Below, piece by piece: positions 26,543 through 33,569 of a stretch of 64,000 bases of DNA. The stretch is from positions 124,001 to 188,000 of the forward strand of contig NZ_PVNG01000026.1 of NCBI RefSeq assembly GCF_003001935.1. The letters run 5' to 3'. The stretch comes from Nonomuraea fuscirosea (GTDB taxonomy: Bacteria > Actinomycetota > Actinomycetes > Streptosporangiales > Streptosporangiaceae). The notes beneath the pieces are model-generated. The model did no database searches, was not told the origin of the DNA, and was given only the letters and a program-made list of their open reading frames with translations. Every line of letters starts with the position of its first letter. Position 1 is the stretch's first letter. The position numbers and the translations under genes are program-made.

Positions 26543-26938
26543 ATGCTCCGCGGATTCGCCACCCTGACCTTCTGGGCCGCCGACCTGGAGGCCGCCACGG
26601 CCTGGTACACCGAGTTCCTCGGCGTCGAGCCCTATTACCGCAAGCCCGGCTACGCCGAGTTCCGCCTGGGCGACTACCAGCACGAGTTCGGCCTGATCGA
26701 CAGCCGGTACGCCCCGCCCGGTGCCACGGACCGGCCCGCGGGCGCGGTCATGCACTGGCACGTGGACGACCTCGACGCCACCTTCGAGCGGCTGCTGAGC
26801 ATGGGTGCGAAGGAGTATCAGCCGATCACGCACCAGGGCGACGGCGAGGGTTTCGTCACGGCGTCGGTGGTGGACCCGTTCGGGAACGTCCTCGGGATCA
26901 TGCGCAACCCGCACTACCTGGCCGTCCTCGGCGAGTGA
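26543..26938 (+). CDS. VOC (glyoxalase/bleomycin resistance) superfamily protein
   Basis: 131 residues with one vicinal oxygen chelate module pair: FATLTFWAADLEAATAWYTEFLG at the start, YAEFRLGDYQHEFGLID, HWHVDDLDATFERLLSMGA and the closing VDPFGNVLGIMRNPHY. Typical of small dimeric VOC proteins that bind antibiotics or act as dioxygenase-like or isomerase enzymes. Function not assignable. GAGG about nine bases before the ATG. Shares a 101-bp divergent promoter region with the WYL regulator. Confidence 0.85.
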   Translation: MLRGFATLTFWAADLEAATAWYTEFLGVEPYYRKPGYAEFRLGDYQHEFGLIDSRYAPPGATDRPAGAVMHWHVDDLDATFERLLSMGAKEYQPITHQGDGEGFVTASVVDPFGNVLGIMRNPHYLAVLGE

Positions 26939-26952
26939 GGCGCCGAAGCGAA

Positions 26953-26981
26953 ACGGCGGCGCCCGGGATGGGCACCGCCGT
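26953..26981 (-). terminator. Terminator of tRNA-Ala copy 1
   Basis: Hairpin with 12-bp arms and one C-A mismatch, 15 bp past the tRNA 3' end in the direction of its transcription, followed by a short T run on the minus strand. It also follows the VOC gene on the plus strand. Confidence 0.6.
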
Positions 26982-26995
26982 CGTGTGAAGGGGAG

Positions 26996-27068
26996 TGGAG
27001 CTATGGGGATTCGAACCCCAGACCTCCTCCATGCCATGGAGGCGCGCTACCAACTGCGCCATAGCCCC
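26996..27068 (-). tRNA. tRNA-Ala (GGC), copy 1
   Basis: 73 bases without encoded CCA. Anticodon stem CCTCC/GGAGG with loop ATGGCAT gives anticodon GGC. The acceptor stem GGGGCTA/TAGCTCC has the G3-U70 pair that identifies alanine tRNA, and the T-arm GGGTTCGAATCCC is standard. An identical gene is at 59725-59797. Confidence 0.97.
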
Positions 27069-27106
27069 TTGCGATCAACAAGTGTAACGGAGATCGGCAC
27101 CGCTCG

Positions 27107-27134
27107 TGTCACGCCGAAAGCCGCATGATACGTC
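27107..27134 (+). promoter_or_regulatory. ECF41-type promoter of the sigma factor gene
   Basis: TGTCACG, 17-base spacer, CGTC, then the ATG ten bases later. ECF41 sigma factors are known to use TGTCACA at -35 and CGTC at -10, so this fits autoregulation. If correct, the transcript starts only a few bases before the ATG, making it nearly leaderless. Confidence 0.65.
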
Positions 27135-27143
27135 TTAGGAGTT

Positions 27144-28058
27144 ATGCCGACCTTTGACGACCATCGAAGCCTGCTGACCGGAGTCGCCTACCGCATCCTC
27201 GGCAGCGTCGCCGACGCCGAGGATGTGGTGCAGGAGGCGTGGTTGCGCTGGTCGAAGGTGGACGAGGCGGGCGTCGACGATCCCAAGGCGTACCTGATCA
27301 GGGTGACCTCGCGGCTGGCCATCGACCGGCTGCGCTGGGCCAGGTCGCGGCGCGAGTCGTACGTGGGGCCGTGGCTGCCCGAGCCCATCGGCACCACCCC
27401 CGACGCCGCCGAGCACGCCGAGCTGGCCGACTCCGTAGAGATGGCGCTGATGGTGGTGCTGGAGACGTTGTCGCCGCTCGAACGGGCGGTGTTCGTGCTG
27501 CGGGAGGCGTTCGACCTGCCGTTCGCCGAGATCGCGGAGATCATCGGACGGGCCGAGCCGGCCACCAGGCAGCTCGCGCGGCGGGCGCGCGACCACGTGC
27601 GCGACAAGCGGCCCCGCTTCGAGGTGGACCAGGAGGAGCGGCGGCGGATCACCGAGCGGTTCATCAGGGCCGCCACCGTCGGCGACGTCGACGGGCTGAT
27701 CGAACTGCTGTCCGACCAGGTGAACATCGTCTCCGACGGCGGCGGCAAGGCCAGGGCGGCGCTGCGGGTCATCACCGGCTCCGACAACGTCAGCCGCTAC
27801 CTGATGTCGATCAGCTCCCCGGTGAACATCGCCCGTTTCATGACCTCGATCGGCATGGCGGACATCCACGATCTGTCGTTCGGGGTGGCGATGCTGAACA
27901 ACGCGCCCTCCATGACCGTCTCGGCCGGCGGGCGCGTGGTCACCGTCATGACGCTGCTGGTGGTGGACGGCCGGATCGAGACGATCTACCTGATCGCCAA
28001 CCCGGAGAAGATCGCCCACCTGCAACCGGTCCCGCCCGGCGACGACCCGTCCACCTAG
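27144..28058 (+). CDS. ECF41-family RNA polymerase sigma factor (SigJ-like)
   Basis: 304 residues: sigma region 2 (DAEDVVQEAWLRW, IDRLRW), region 4 with LSPLERAVFVLREAFDLPFAEIAEIIGR near 106-135, and a fused SnoaL-like C-terminal domain (about 175-290). The three ECF41 marks are visible: WLPEP at 77-81 in the linker, DGGG in the C-terminal domain and NPEK near the end. In this family the C-terminal extension tunes sigma activity in place of an anti-sigma factor. The usual neighbour, a carboxymuconolactone decarboxylase, COE-type oxidoreductase or epimerase, is absent here. The stop overlaps the stop of the convergent ClpN gene. Confidence 0.93.
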   Translation: MPTFDDHRSLLTGVAYRILGSVADAEDVVQEAWLRWSKVDEAGVDDPKAYLIRVTSRLAIDRLRWARSRRESYVGPWLPEPIGTTPDAAEHAELADSVEMALMVVLETLSPLERAVFVLREAFDLPFAEIAEIIGRAEPATRQLARRARDHVRDKRPRFEVDQEERRRITERFIRAATVGDVDGLIELLSDQVNIVSDGGGKARAALRVITGSDNVSRYLMSISSPVNIARFMTSIGMADIHDLSFGVAMLNNAPSMTVSAGGRVVTVMTLLVVDGRIETIYLIANPEKIAHLQPVPPGDDPST

Positions 28059-28585
28059 GCGGCGCGGTGGATGGGGATCTGTGCCTCGCGGGCCAGTTCC
28101 CGCAGGTCCACGCCGGTCTCGTGGAGGATCCGGGCGGCGCCGTTGCGCTGGTCGGCCAGCAGGCCCCACAGCAGCCGCTCCCCCGTGACCGGCCCCGGCC
28201 GCCACTGCGCCACCTCGATCACCTTCCTGGCGTGCATGGCGAGCGGGATCTCCCCCAGCGGCCCGTACAGGGTGACGCGGAGGGGACGCAGGGCCGAGCG
28301 GCGCAGGGTCCACCGTCCGGGGTCGTCCGTGCCGGCCCTGGTGCGGCGGCGTACCTCATCGAGGTCGATGCCCAGCGTGGCGAGCAGGGCCCGCGCGTCG
28401 CCGAGACCGACGCGTTCGCGCACGCCGTCCGCCGTGGCGGTGAAGGAACTCAGCGAGAACGGCCGGGTCTCGGCCACCCCCAGCAGCATCAGACCGGCGT
28501 CGAGCGTGGGCCGGCCGGCGTCGAGGGCGTGGATCCCGGCCCTGACCACGGCCCGGCGGGCGTCCTGGGTGAACCTGGCGAACAT
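28055..28585 (-). CDS. Clp N-terminal repeat protein
   Basis: 176 residues from the ATG at 28585 (GGGGAGG upstream). Two Clp-N type repeats are seen: MFARFTQDARRAVVRAGIHALDAGRPTLDAGLMLLG (split around residue 18) and, near 112-150, EIPLAMHARKVIEVAQW and VTGERLLWGLLADQ. No ATPase domain follows, so it is a stand-alone adaptor- or sensor-like Clp-N protein. It lies 4 bp after the small HTH gene and is surely co-transcribed with it. The pair recurs in actinobacteria; the job is not established. Confidence 0.8.
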   Translation of the reverse strand: MFARFTQDARRAVVRAGIHALDAGRPTLDAGLMLLGVAETRPFSLSSFTATADGVRERVGLGDARALLATLGIDLDEVRRRTRAGTDDPGRWTLRRSALRPLRVTLYGPLGEIPLAMHARKVIEVAQWRPGPVTGERLLWGLLADQRNGAARILHETGVDLRELAREAQIPIHRAA

Positions 28586-28589
28586 GCTT

Positions 28590-28805
28590 CTACCTCCCCG
28601 TCCGCCGGGCGTGCTTGCGGTGCGCCGACTGGCGGCGCACCCCGAGCGCGTCGGCGATCTGCTCCCACGACCAGCCCTGGGCGCGGGCGCTGGACACGTG
28701 CACCGCCTCCAGCTCCTCCAGCAGGGCCCTGAGCGCGGCCACCGCCGCCAGACCCGTGCCGGGATCGTTTCCCGCCGCCGCCTCGGCCAGCTCCGTGACT
28801 TCCAT
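28590..28805 (-). CDS. Small HTH protein paired with the ClpN gene
   Basis: 71 residues from the ATG at 28805. A leading helix rich in Ala, Glu and Leu is followed by WSWEQIADALGVRRQSAHRK, a helix-turn-helix of the sigma/HTH-23-like type, and a basic tail. Two palindromic sites (28808 and 28836) lie directly upstream, the first two bases from the start codon, so the protein probably represses itself and the ClpN gene. An upstream in-frame start at 28841 would lie across the operators and is less likely. Confidence 0.75.
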   Translation of the reverse strand: MEVTELAEAAAGNDPGTGLAAVAALRALLEELEAVHVSSARAQGWSWEQIADALGVRRQSAHRKHARRTGR

Positions 28806-28807
28806 GG

Positions 28808-28853
28808 TGTCAGCATGTGCTGACAAGCACCCGCTTGTCAACAGATGCTGACA
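28808..28853 (-). promoter_or_regulatory. Double palindromic operator of the HTH-ClpN pair
   Basis: TGTCAGCATGTGCTGACA (28808-28825) is a perfect 18-bp palindrome; TGTCAACAGATGCTGACA (28836-28853) is a second, imperfect copy 28 bp away. They fill most of the 54-bp gap between the AlaX-like gene and the HTH gene. Confidence 0.8.
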
Positions 28854-28859
28854 GAGCGA

Positions 28860-29699
28860 TCACCTCACCCGGGCGTGCACGGTGGTCCGCATGGTGAGGG
28901 CCGACTCCTCCGGCGCGTACGCGAGGGAGACCTCGACCCCGGCCAGCTCCGACGTCCGGCTCACGTGGGTGCCGCCGCACGGGATGGACGCCTCGCCCTC
29001 CGGCAGCGCGCAGTGCCAGGTCCTGCGGGCCGTGAGCTCGGGCCCCGGCACCTCCAGCCGGACCGGCGCGCCGGCCGCCACCCACGCCTGCAACCGCTCG
29101 TTGACCTGACCGGCGACCTCGGCGGGATCGAGGTCCTCGGCCGAGAAGCCCTTCTTGCGCAGCGACTTGCCCAGGCGGTAGACGTCGACGCTGCCGCCGG
29201 GCACGATCCGCGAGGAGGTGATCGCGGCCTGGTCGAAGTCGGGACGGCCGAGCGAGTCGGGCCGCACCTCCTTGCGCCAGCGGCCGGCCAGCGCGGCGTT
29301 GAGCGCGAGCGCCGCCAGATGGCAGGCGGTGTGACCCGCCGAGAGCGCCGCCCGGTAGGCCGGGTCCACGGCCAGGTCCGCCTCCGCCCCTTCGGGCAGC
29401 GGCTCCTCGCTCACGTGGACGACCAGCCACGCCCAGCCCTCGGCGCCTCTCCGTACCGGAATGTCGGCGCCGAGGAAGACCTCGCCGGTGTTCGACTGGG
29501 CCCCTGTCACGCAGTCGACGACCGGCAGGCCCCCGATCGTGCCCCGGTCTGCGGGCTGGTCGGGCCAGGTGTGGTCGAGGGGATGGAACGGCGTCTCGGC
29601 GACGACGAGACCGTGCCGGTCCCCCACCGGCACGATCCCGGCGATCGTGGAGCGGCCGCTGGTCAGGCCGCTGGGGAAGGTGACGACGGTGGATTTCAC
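28860..29699 (-). CDS. Alanyl-tRNA editing (AlaX-like) protein
   Basis: 279 residues from the GTG at 29699. The second additional domain of AlaRS/ThrRS is recognisable: a glycine-rich N-terminal barrel with GTIGGLPVVDC, the zinc motif GHTACHLAALALN (usual HxxxH) and CGGTHVSRTSEL near the end with Cys and His ligands. AlaX proteins hydrolyse mischarged Ser- or Gly-tRNA(Ala). The GTG overlaps the stop of the MFS transporter gene (GTGA), so the two are co-translated, an uncommon pairing. Confidence 0.8.
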   Translation of the reverse strand: MKSTVVTFPSGLTSGRSTIAGIVPVGDRHGLVVAETPFHPLDHTWPDQPADRGTIGGLPVVDCVTGAQSNTGEVFLGADIPVRRGAEGWAWLVVHVSEEPLPEGAEADLAVDPAYRAALSAGHTACHLAALALNAALAGRWRKEVRPDSLGRPDFDQAAITSSRIVPGGSVDVYRLGKSLRKKGFSAEDLDPAEVAGQVNERLQAWVAAGAPVRLEVPGPELTARRTWHCALPEGEASIPCGGTHVSRTSELAGVEVSLAYAPEESALTMRTTVHARVR

Positions 29700-30922
29700 C
29701 CGGTCATTGTTCCAGCCGGTCTCCGTTCGTCCTCCAGGTAGCGGTCGCGGCCCGCGTACAGGCCGGTGAGGAGCTGCGCGAACAGCACGACGAAGATCAT
29801 CGCGTACGGCACCGCCCACCCGCCGGTCGCCTCCCGCAGCACGCCGACCAGCAGCGGCCCCGCGCCCGAGATGAGGTAACCGGCGCTCTGGCCGAACGCC
29901 GACAGCGCCGCCGTGGCCTCCGGCGTACGGGTGCGCAGCGCCAGCATCATCAGCGCCAGCGGGAACGAGCCCATCCCGATGGCCACGAACACCACCCAGA
30001 CCATCGCCGTGGAGGCCGGGGCGAACCACAGCCCGGCGAAGCCGACCGCGTAGAACGCGACGAGCCCCACCACGGCGGGACGCTGATCGCGGAAGCGCGA
30101 GGCGACCAGCGGCACGAGGATCGAGACGGGGATGCTCAGCGCGGTGAACACGCCGAGGATCAGCCCGGCCTGCGAGGTGCTGTAGCCGTTGTCGGTGAGA
30201 ATCGAGGCGAGCCAGCCGAACATGATGTACGCGATCATCGACTGCGTGCCGAAGTAGATCGCCACCATCCAGGCGAGCCTGCTCCCGACCATCCGGCGCA
30301 TGCCCACGTCCCGGCCGCCTCTGTCCCGCTCCGGCTCACTGCGCAGCAGCGCAAGCCACGGAATGACGGCGACGGCGGCCAGCGCCGCCCACACGCCGAG
30401 CGCGATGTGCCAGTCCCCCGACGCGCGCTCGATCGGCACGGTCGCGGCGGCGGCCAGCATGGTGCCCGCCGCCAGGGCCGTGGTGTAGACGGTGGTCATG
30501 ATCCCGGTACGGGCCGGGAAGTGGCGCTTGATGAGCGTCGGGATGAGCACGTTGCCGACGGCCCCGCCGGACAGCGCGACCGCGCTGCTCAGCAGGAACA
30601 CCGGGGCCGAGCCGACCATCGACCTGACCAGCAGGCCCACGCCCAGCGTGACCAGGGCCAGCAACAGCAGACGGTGCTCGCCGAGCCGCCTGGCCAGGCT
30701 CGGGGTGATGGCCCCGACACTGGCGAAGGCCAGCACGGGTAGTGTGGTGAGCAGTCCCGTGCCGACGCTCGACATGCCGAGCGCGCCGGCGAGCTGATCG
30801 AGCAGCGGGCCGACGCTGGTGACGGCGGTGCGCAGGTTGAGCGCGGCGAGCACGATTCCCAGCACGAGCAGCCAGGCCAAAGGGGCGGTTCTGCCTCGGG
30901 ACTCTTGGGCGAGCACGGTCAT
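29696..30922 (-). CDS. MFS transporter, CynX/NimT type
   Basis: 408 residues from the ATG at 30922 (GGAGG eleven bases upstream; a GTG at 30940 is a weaker choice). Twelve hydrophobic segments. LGIVLAALNLRTAVTSVGPLL at the first helix and the loop SLARRLGEHRLLLLAL match the CynX/NimT group, related to cyanate and 2-nitroimidazole transporters. Substrate unknown. Its stop overlaps the AlaX-like gene start. Confidence 0.88.
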   Translation of the reverse strand: MTVLAQESRGRTAPLAWLLVLGIVLAALNLRTAVTSVGPLLDQLAGALGMSSVGTGLLTTLPVLAFASVGAITPSLARRLGEHRLLLLALVTLGVGLLVRSMVGSAPVFLLSSAVALSGGAVGNVLIPTLIKRHFPARTGIMTTVYTTALAAGTMLAAAATVPIERASGDWHIALGVWAALAAVAVIPWLALLRSEPERDRGGRDVGMRRMVGSRLAWMVAIYFGTQSMIAYIMFGWLASILTDNGYSTSQAGLILGVFTALSIPVSILVPLVASRFRDQRPAVVGLVAFYAVGFAGLWFAPASTAMVWVVFVAIGMGSFPLALMMLALRTRTPEATAALSAFGQSAGYLISGAGPLLVGVLREATGGWAVPYAMIFVVLFAQLLTGLYAGRDRYLEDERRPAGTMTG

Positions 30923-31012
30923 GCTGGGAAGGTCCTCCACTCATCAAGTCATGGGATGAATAACCACCTTAACAGGACCGAAATACGCGTTTATTCCTGG
31001 TCATGGCATGAA

Positions 31013-31042
31013 AAGACCCCCGGATCGCGTTCCGGGGGTCTT
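31013..31042 (-). terminator. Rho-independent terminator (minus strand)
   Basis: Perfect 12-bp stem AAGACCCCCGGA/TCCGGGGGTCTT with a 6-base loop, followed by TTTC on the minus strand. It ends the transcript coming from the SRPBCC gene and separates it from the MFS gene. Confidence 0.8.
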
Positions 31043-31094
31043 CCACGGTCCCGCGACGCCCGCTCGGGACACCGCGGAACCCGTGGCCGGCAGC

Positions 31095-31146
31095 CCTGCA
31101 GCACGGGCCTGCAGCACGGGCCTGCAGGACGGGCTTGCAGGACGGA
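31095..31146. repeat. Four 13-bp tandem repeats
   Basis: CCTGCAGCACGGG twice, then CCTGCAGGACGGG and CTTGCAGGACGGA, in the roughly 200-bp gap between the SRPBCC stop and the terminator. 13 is not a multiple of three, which argues against coding. No gene is supported in 31043-31249. Confidence 0.85.
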
Positions 31147-31249
31147 CCCGCAAACCGGGCCCCCAACGGGTTCGCTCAGGGGGCCTGCTCAGGGGGCCTG
31201 CACGAGAGCCCTCGACGACGGGCCCCATGAGGGGCCCGCATGTCGGGAG

Positions 31250-31933
31250 CTACATGACGGGGCGGGGGCCCTCCGGCGGCTGGCCGCCAGGAGGCACGGA
31301 CCCGGGAGCGCCGGGGGCCGCCGGGCCGGGGGCGCCGGGAACCGCGGGCCCGGGAGGCGGAAGCGTTCCGCCGGGCCGGGGGTCGCCGCCGCCCACGGTG
31401 CCGGGCGGCACGGGCCTGTCGCCCTCGCCGAGGCCGGAGCCGTGCTGATGCGAGCCCTGCTGGTGCGAGCCCTCCTGGTGCGGGCCAGGCACGTCGCCGC
31501 GCCAGGCGCCGCTCTCGCCGCCCCGCGACTCGATGAACGTCTTGAACCGCTTGAGGTCACCGACGACCCGCATGCGGACGAGCTGCAGCCAGTCGCCCGC
31601 CGTCTCGATGAAGCCGTCCGGGTCGTACTCCATCTGGAGCGTGACCCTGGTCGTGTTCTCGTCGAGGCGGTGGAAGGTCACCACGCCCGCGTGATGCGGC
31701 TTGTCGTTGCTGCGCCAGGCGACCCGCTCGTCGGGGTGCTGCTCGGTGATCTCGGCCTCGAATTCGCGGCGCACACCCGCGATCTCCGCCACCCATGCCG
31801 TACGGGTGTCACCGATCTGTTTGACCGACTCCACTCCCTCCATGAACTCGGGGAAACCCTCGAACTGCGTCCACTGGTTGTAGGCGACGCGAACGGGGAC
31901 GTTGACATCTTCGGAGTGTTCGATCGTGCTCAT
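31250..31933 (-). CDS. SRPBCC (polyketide cyclase-like) protein with His/Gly/Pro tail
   Basis: 227 residues from the ATG at 31933. Residues 1-145 form a START-like fold: STIEHSEDVNVPVRVAYNQW, FPEFMEGVESVKQI, the middle REFEAEITEQHPDERVAWRS and FIETAGDWLQLVRMRVVGDL. Such coenzyme-Q-binding or cyclase-like proteins bind hydrophobic ligands; ligand unknown. The last 85 residues are low complexity (SHQQGSHQHGSG then Pro/Gly runs), unusual for the family, and could bind metal or be disordered. A GTG four codons earlier is possible. Confidence 0.8.
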   Translation of the reverse strand: MSTIEHSEDVNVPVRVAYNQWTQFEGFPEFMEGVESVKQIGDTRTAWVAEIAGVRREFEAEITEQHPDERVAWRSNDKPHHAGVVTFHRLDENTTRVTLQMEYDPDGFIETAGDWLQLVRMRVVGDLKRFKTFIESRGGESGAWRGDVPGPHQEGSHQQGSHQHGSGLGEGDRPVPPGTVGGGDPRPGGTLPPPGPAVPGAPGPAAPGAPGSVPPGGQPPEGPRPVM

Positions 31934-31964
31934 GGGTTCAGTCACTGCCCATGCGGATGGCGCG

Positions 31965-32342
31965 TTAACGCCTGCGCCACAGCCAGTACAGGCCCACGAG
32001 AGGCAGGACGAGGGGGATGAACAGGTAACCCTTGCCGTACGCCGACCACACGGTTTCGTCGGGAAAAGCGGCCGGATCCACCAGGCTCGCCGTACCGATG
32101 AGGAGAACGCCGCCCAGTTCGATGCCGAGTGACATCAGCGCGAGCCGGCGCGCCCCGCGCCAGAGCGCGACCGTGAGCAGGATGTAGACGATCGCCGCGA
32201 ACGCCGACAGCGAGTACGCCAGCGGCGCCTCGCCGAACCTGCTCGCGATCTGCACGGCCGCCCGCGCCCCGGCCGCCAGGGCGAACAGCCCGTAGACCGC
32301 GATCAGCGCCCGTCCGGGCCCGGTGCCGATCGAACCCGTCAC
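31965..32342 (-). CDS. Small integral membrane protein (pair member 2)
   Basis: 125 residues with four hydrophobic segments (ALIAVYGLFALAAGARAAV, AFAAIVYILLTVALW, LALMSLGIELGGVLLIG, LFIPLVLPLVGLYWL) and a basic end WLWRRR. The GTG at 32342 overlaps the stop of the preceding membrane protein as GTGA. Conserved-looking actinobacterial membrane protein, function unknown. Confidence 0.75.
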   Translation of the reverse strand: MTGSIGTGPGRALIAVYGLFALAAGARAAVQIASRFGEAPLAYSLSAFAAIVYILLTVALWRGARRLALMSLGIELGGVLLIGTASLVDPAAFPDETVWSAYGKGYLFIPLVLPLVGLYWLWRRR

Positions 32343-32701
32343 GCCGTCCCCTGCCAGATCTGCAGCAGCCGGGCCGTCATCACCGCGATGGCGAACCCGG
32401 CCACGGTCAGGATCGCGGGCCCCCACCTGCTCCGCTCGGCCAGGGCCAGGAACACCCCGGCGGGCGGGATCAGCACCTGGCCGCCGATGTATCCGAACAG
32501 CGTGGCCTTGTCGTCCGGCCCCGCGCCGCCTGCCACGGCCGCGATCACGAAGCCCGCCTGCACCAGGACGGCCACCTCCAGCAGGGCGAAGCCGACCAGC
32601 AGCACCATGCCCATCGGCCGGTTGCGGATCGCGACGATCAGGCTCGCCAGCATCAGCAGCAGCGCGCCGGCGATGACGATCGTGGAGACGGTGGTGTTCA
32701 T
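32339..32701 (-). CDS. Small integral membrane protein (pair member 1)
   Basis: 120 residues, four hydrophobic segments, starting NTTVSTIVIAGALLLMLASL and containing GYIGGQVLIPPAGVFLALAER. No clear Shine-Dalgarno before the ATG at 32701. It is translationally coupled with the next membrane protein. Function unknown; a two-component membrane complex is possible. Confidence 0.72.
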   Translation of the reverse strand: MNTTVSTIVIAGALLLMLASLIVAIRNRPMGMVLLVGFALLEVAVLVQAGFVIAAVAGGAGPDDKATLFGYIGGQVLIPPAGVFLALAERSRWGPAILTVAGFAIAVMTARLLQIWQGTA

Positions 32702-32819
32702 CGGGGGTAAGGCTATCGCCCACCCCCGCCGCCTCCGGGAAAGGCCGCCGCCGAACGCGGCTGCCCCTGAGGACCACCGCCCCTGAGGACCGCCGCCTCG
32801 AAACCTCAATCCACGGTCG

Positions 32820-33506
32820 TCACCTGTGCAGGTGGCGCTCGATCCCGTCCAGCACCCAGCCCAGCCCGCGCTCGAAGTTGTCGTCCGCCCCCGGCACGCC
32901 CTGCTCGATCATCGGCGCCAGCCGCGCCAGCTCACCGCCGTCGACCAGTTCCCTGATGTACGGCTCAGCCACCGCGGCCCGCTCGGCGTCGTCGATCCCC
33001 TGCTCCCTCGGCGCCGCCCGCTCCACCGCCTCCCTGATCACGAACCCCGTCATGTAGTCGTTGAACACCGCCAGGAACCGCCACGCCGTCAGCCGGTCGA
33101 TCTCCAGCCCGTCGAACGCCGCCAGCTTCTGCTCCACGTGCCGCAGCCCGTTGGGGCCCACGGCCACCCGCTGGTGCACCAGGTCCACCCGCCAGGGGTG
33201 CCGCCGGACCAGCTCGCGCTCCCGCCGGGCGAACAGCAGCAGCGCCTCCCGCCAGTCCGCCGGCAGCGGCTCGGCGACCAGCACCTCGGCGCTGATCTCG
33301 TCGAGCATCAGGGCCAGCAGGTCCTCCTTGCGCTCGATGTAGGAGTACAGCGTCATCGCCCGCGCGCCCAGCTCGGCCGCCACACGCCTGATGGAGACCG
33401 CGTCCAGCCCTTCCGCGTCGGCCAGGGCGACGGCGGTGGCCACGATCGCCTCCCTGGTCAGGACCGGGCGGCGGGGCGGCGAGGGCCGCGACCAGATGGA
33501 GCTCAC
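32820..33506 (-). CDS. TetR-family regulator of the divergent MFS exporter
   Basis: 228 residues from a GTG. N-terminal TetR HTH (LTREAIVATAVALADAEGLDAVSIRRVAAELG split near residue 30; MTLYSYIERKEDLLALMLDE) and a TetR_C-type effector domain with ERELVRRHPWRVDLV and FERGLGWVLDGIERHL. It is divergent from a DHA2-type exporter only 44 bp away, a classic repressor-pump arrangement. Repeated CGTACG sites lie between them. Confidence 0.9.
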   Translation of the reverse strand: MSSIWSRPSPPRRPVLTREAIVATAVALADAEGLDAVSIRRVAAELGARAMTLYSYIERKEDLLALMLDEISAEVLVAEPLPADWREALLLFARRERELVRRHPWRVDLVHQRVAVGPNGLRHVEQKLAAFDGLEIDRLTAWRFLAVFNDYMTGFVIREAVERAAPREQGIDDAERAAVAEPYIRELVDGGELARLAPMIEQGVPGADDNFERGLGWVLDGIERHLHR

Positions 33507-33518
33507 AGCCCCGAGTCT

Positions 33519-33569
33519 AGACAGCGTACGAAAGTGATACGGTGTACGACATGCGAGACAGCGTACGAA
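33519..33569. promoter_or_regulatory. Putative TetR operator with direct repeat
   Basis: AGACAGCGTACGAA occurs at 33519-33532 and 33556-33569, and a further GTGTACGAC lies between. The second copy is already inside the start of the MFS gene. CGTACG is itself palindromic. Confidence 0.6.

Noticed and set aside
31001-31228. 75-residue minus-strand frame over the 13-bp repeats
   Set aside because: It reads through the terminator stem, the repeat period is not a multiple of three, and no ribosome binding site is seen.
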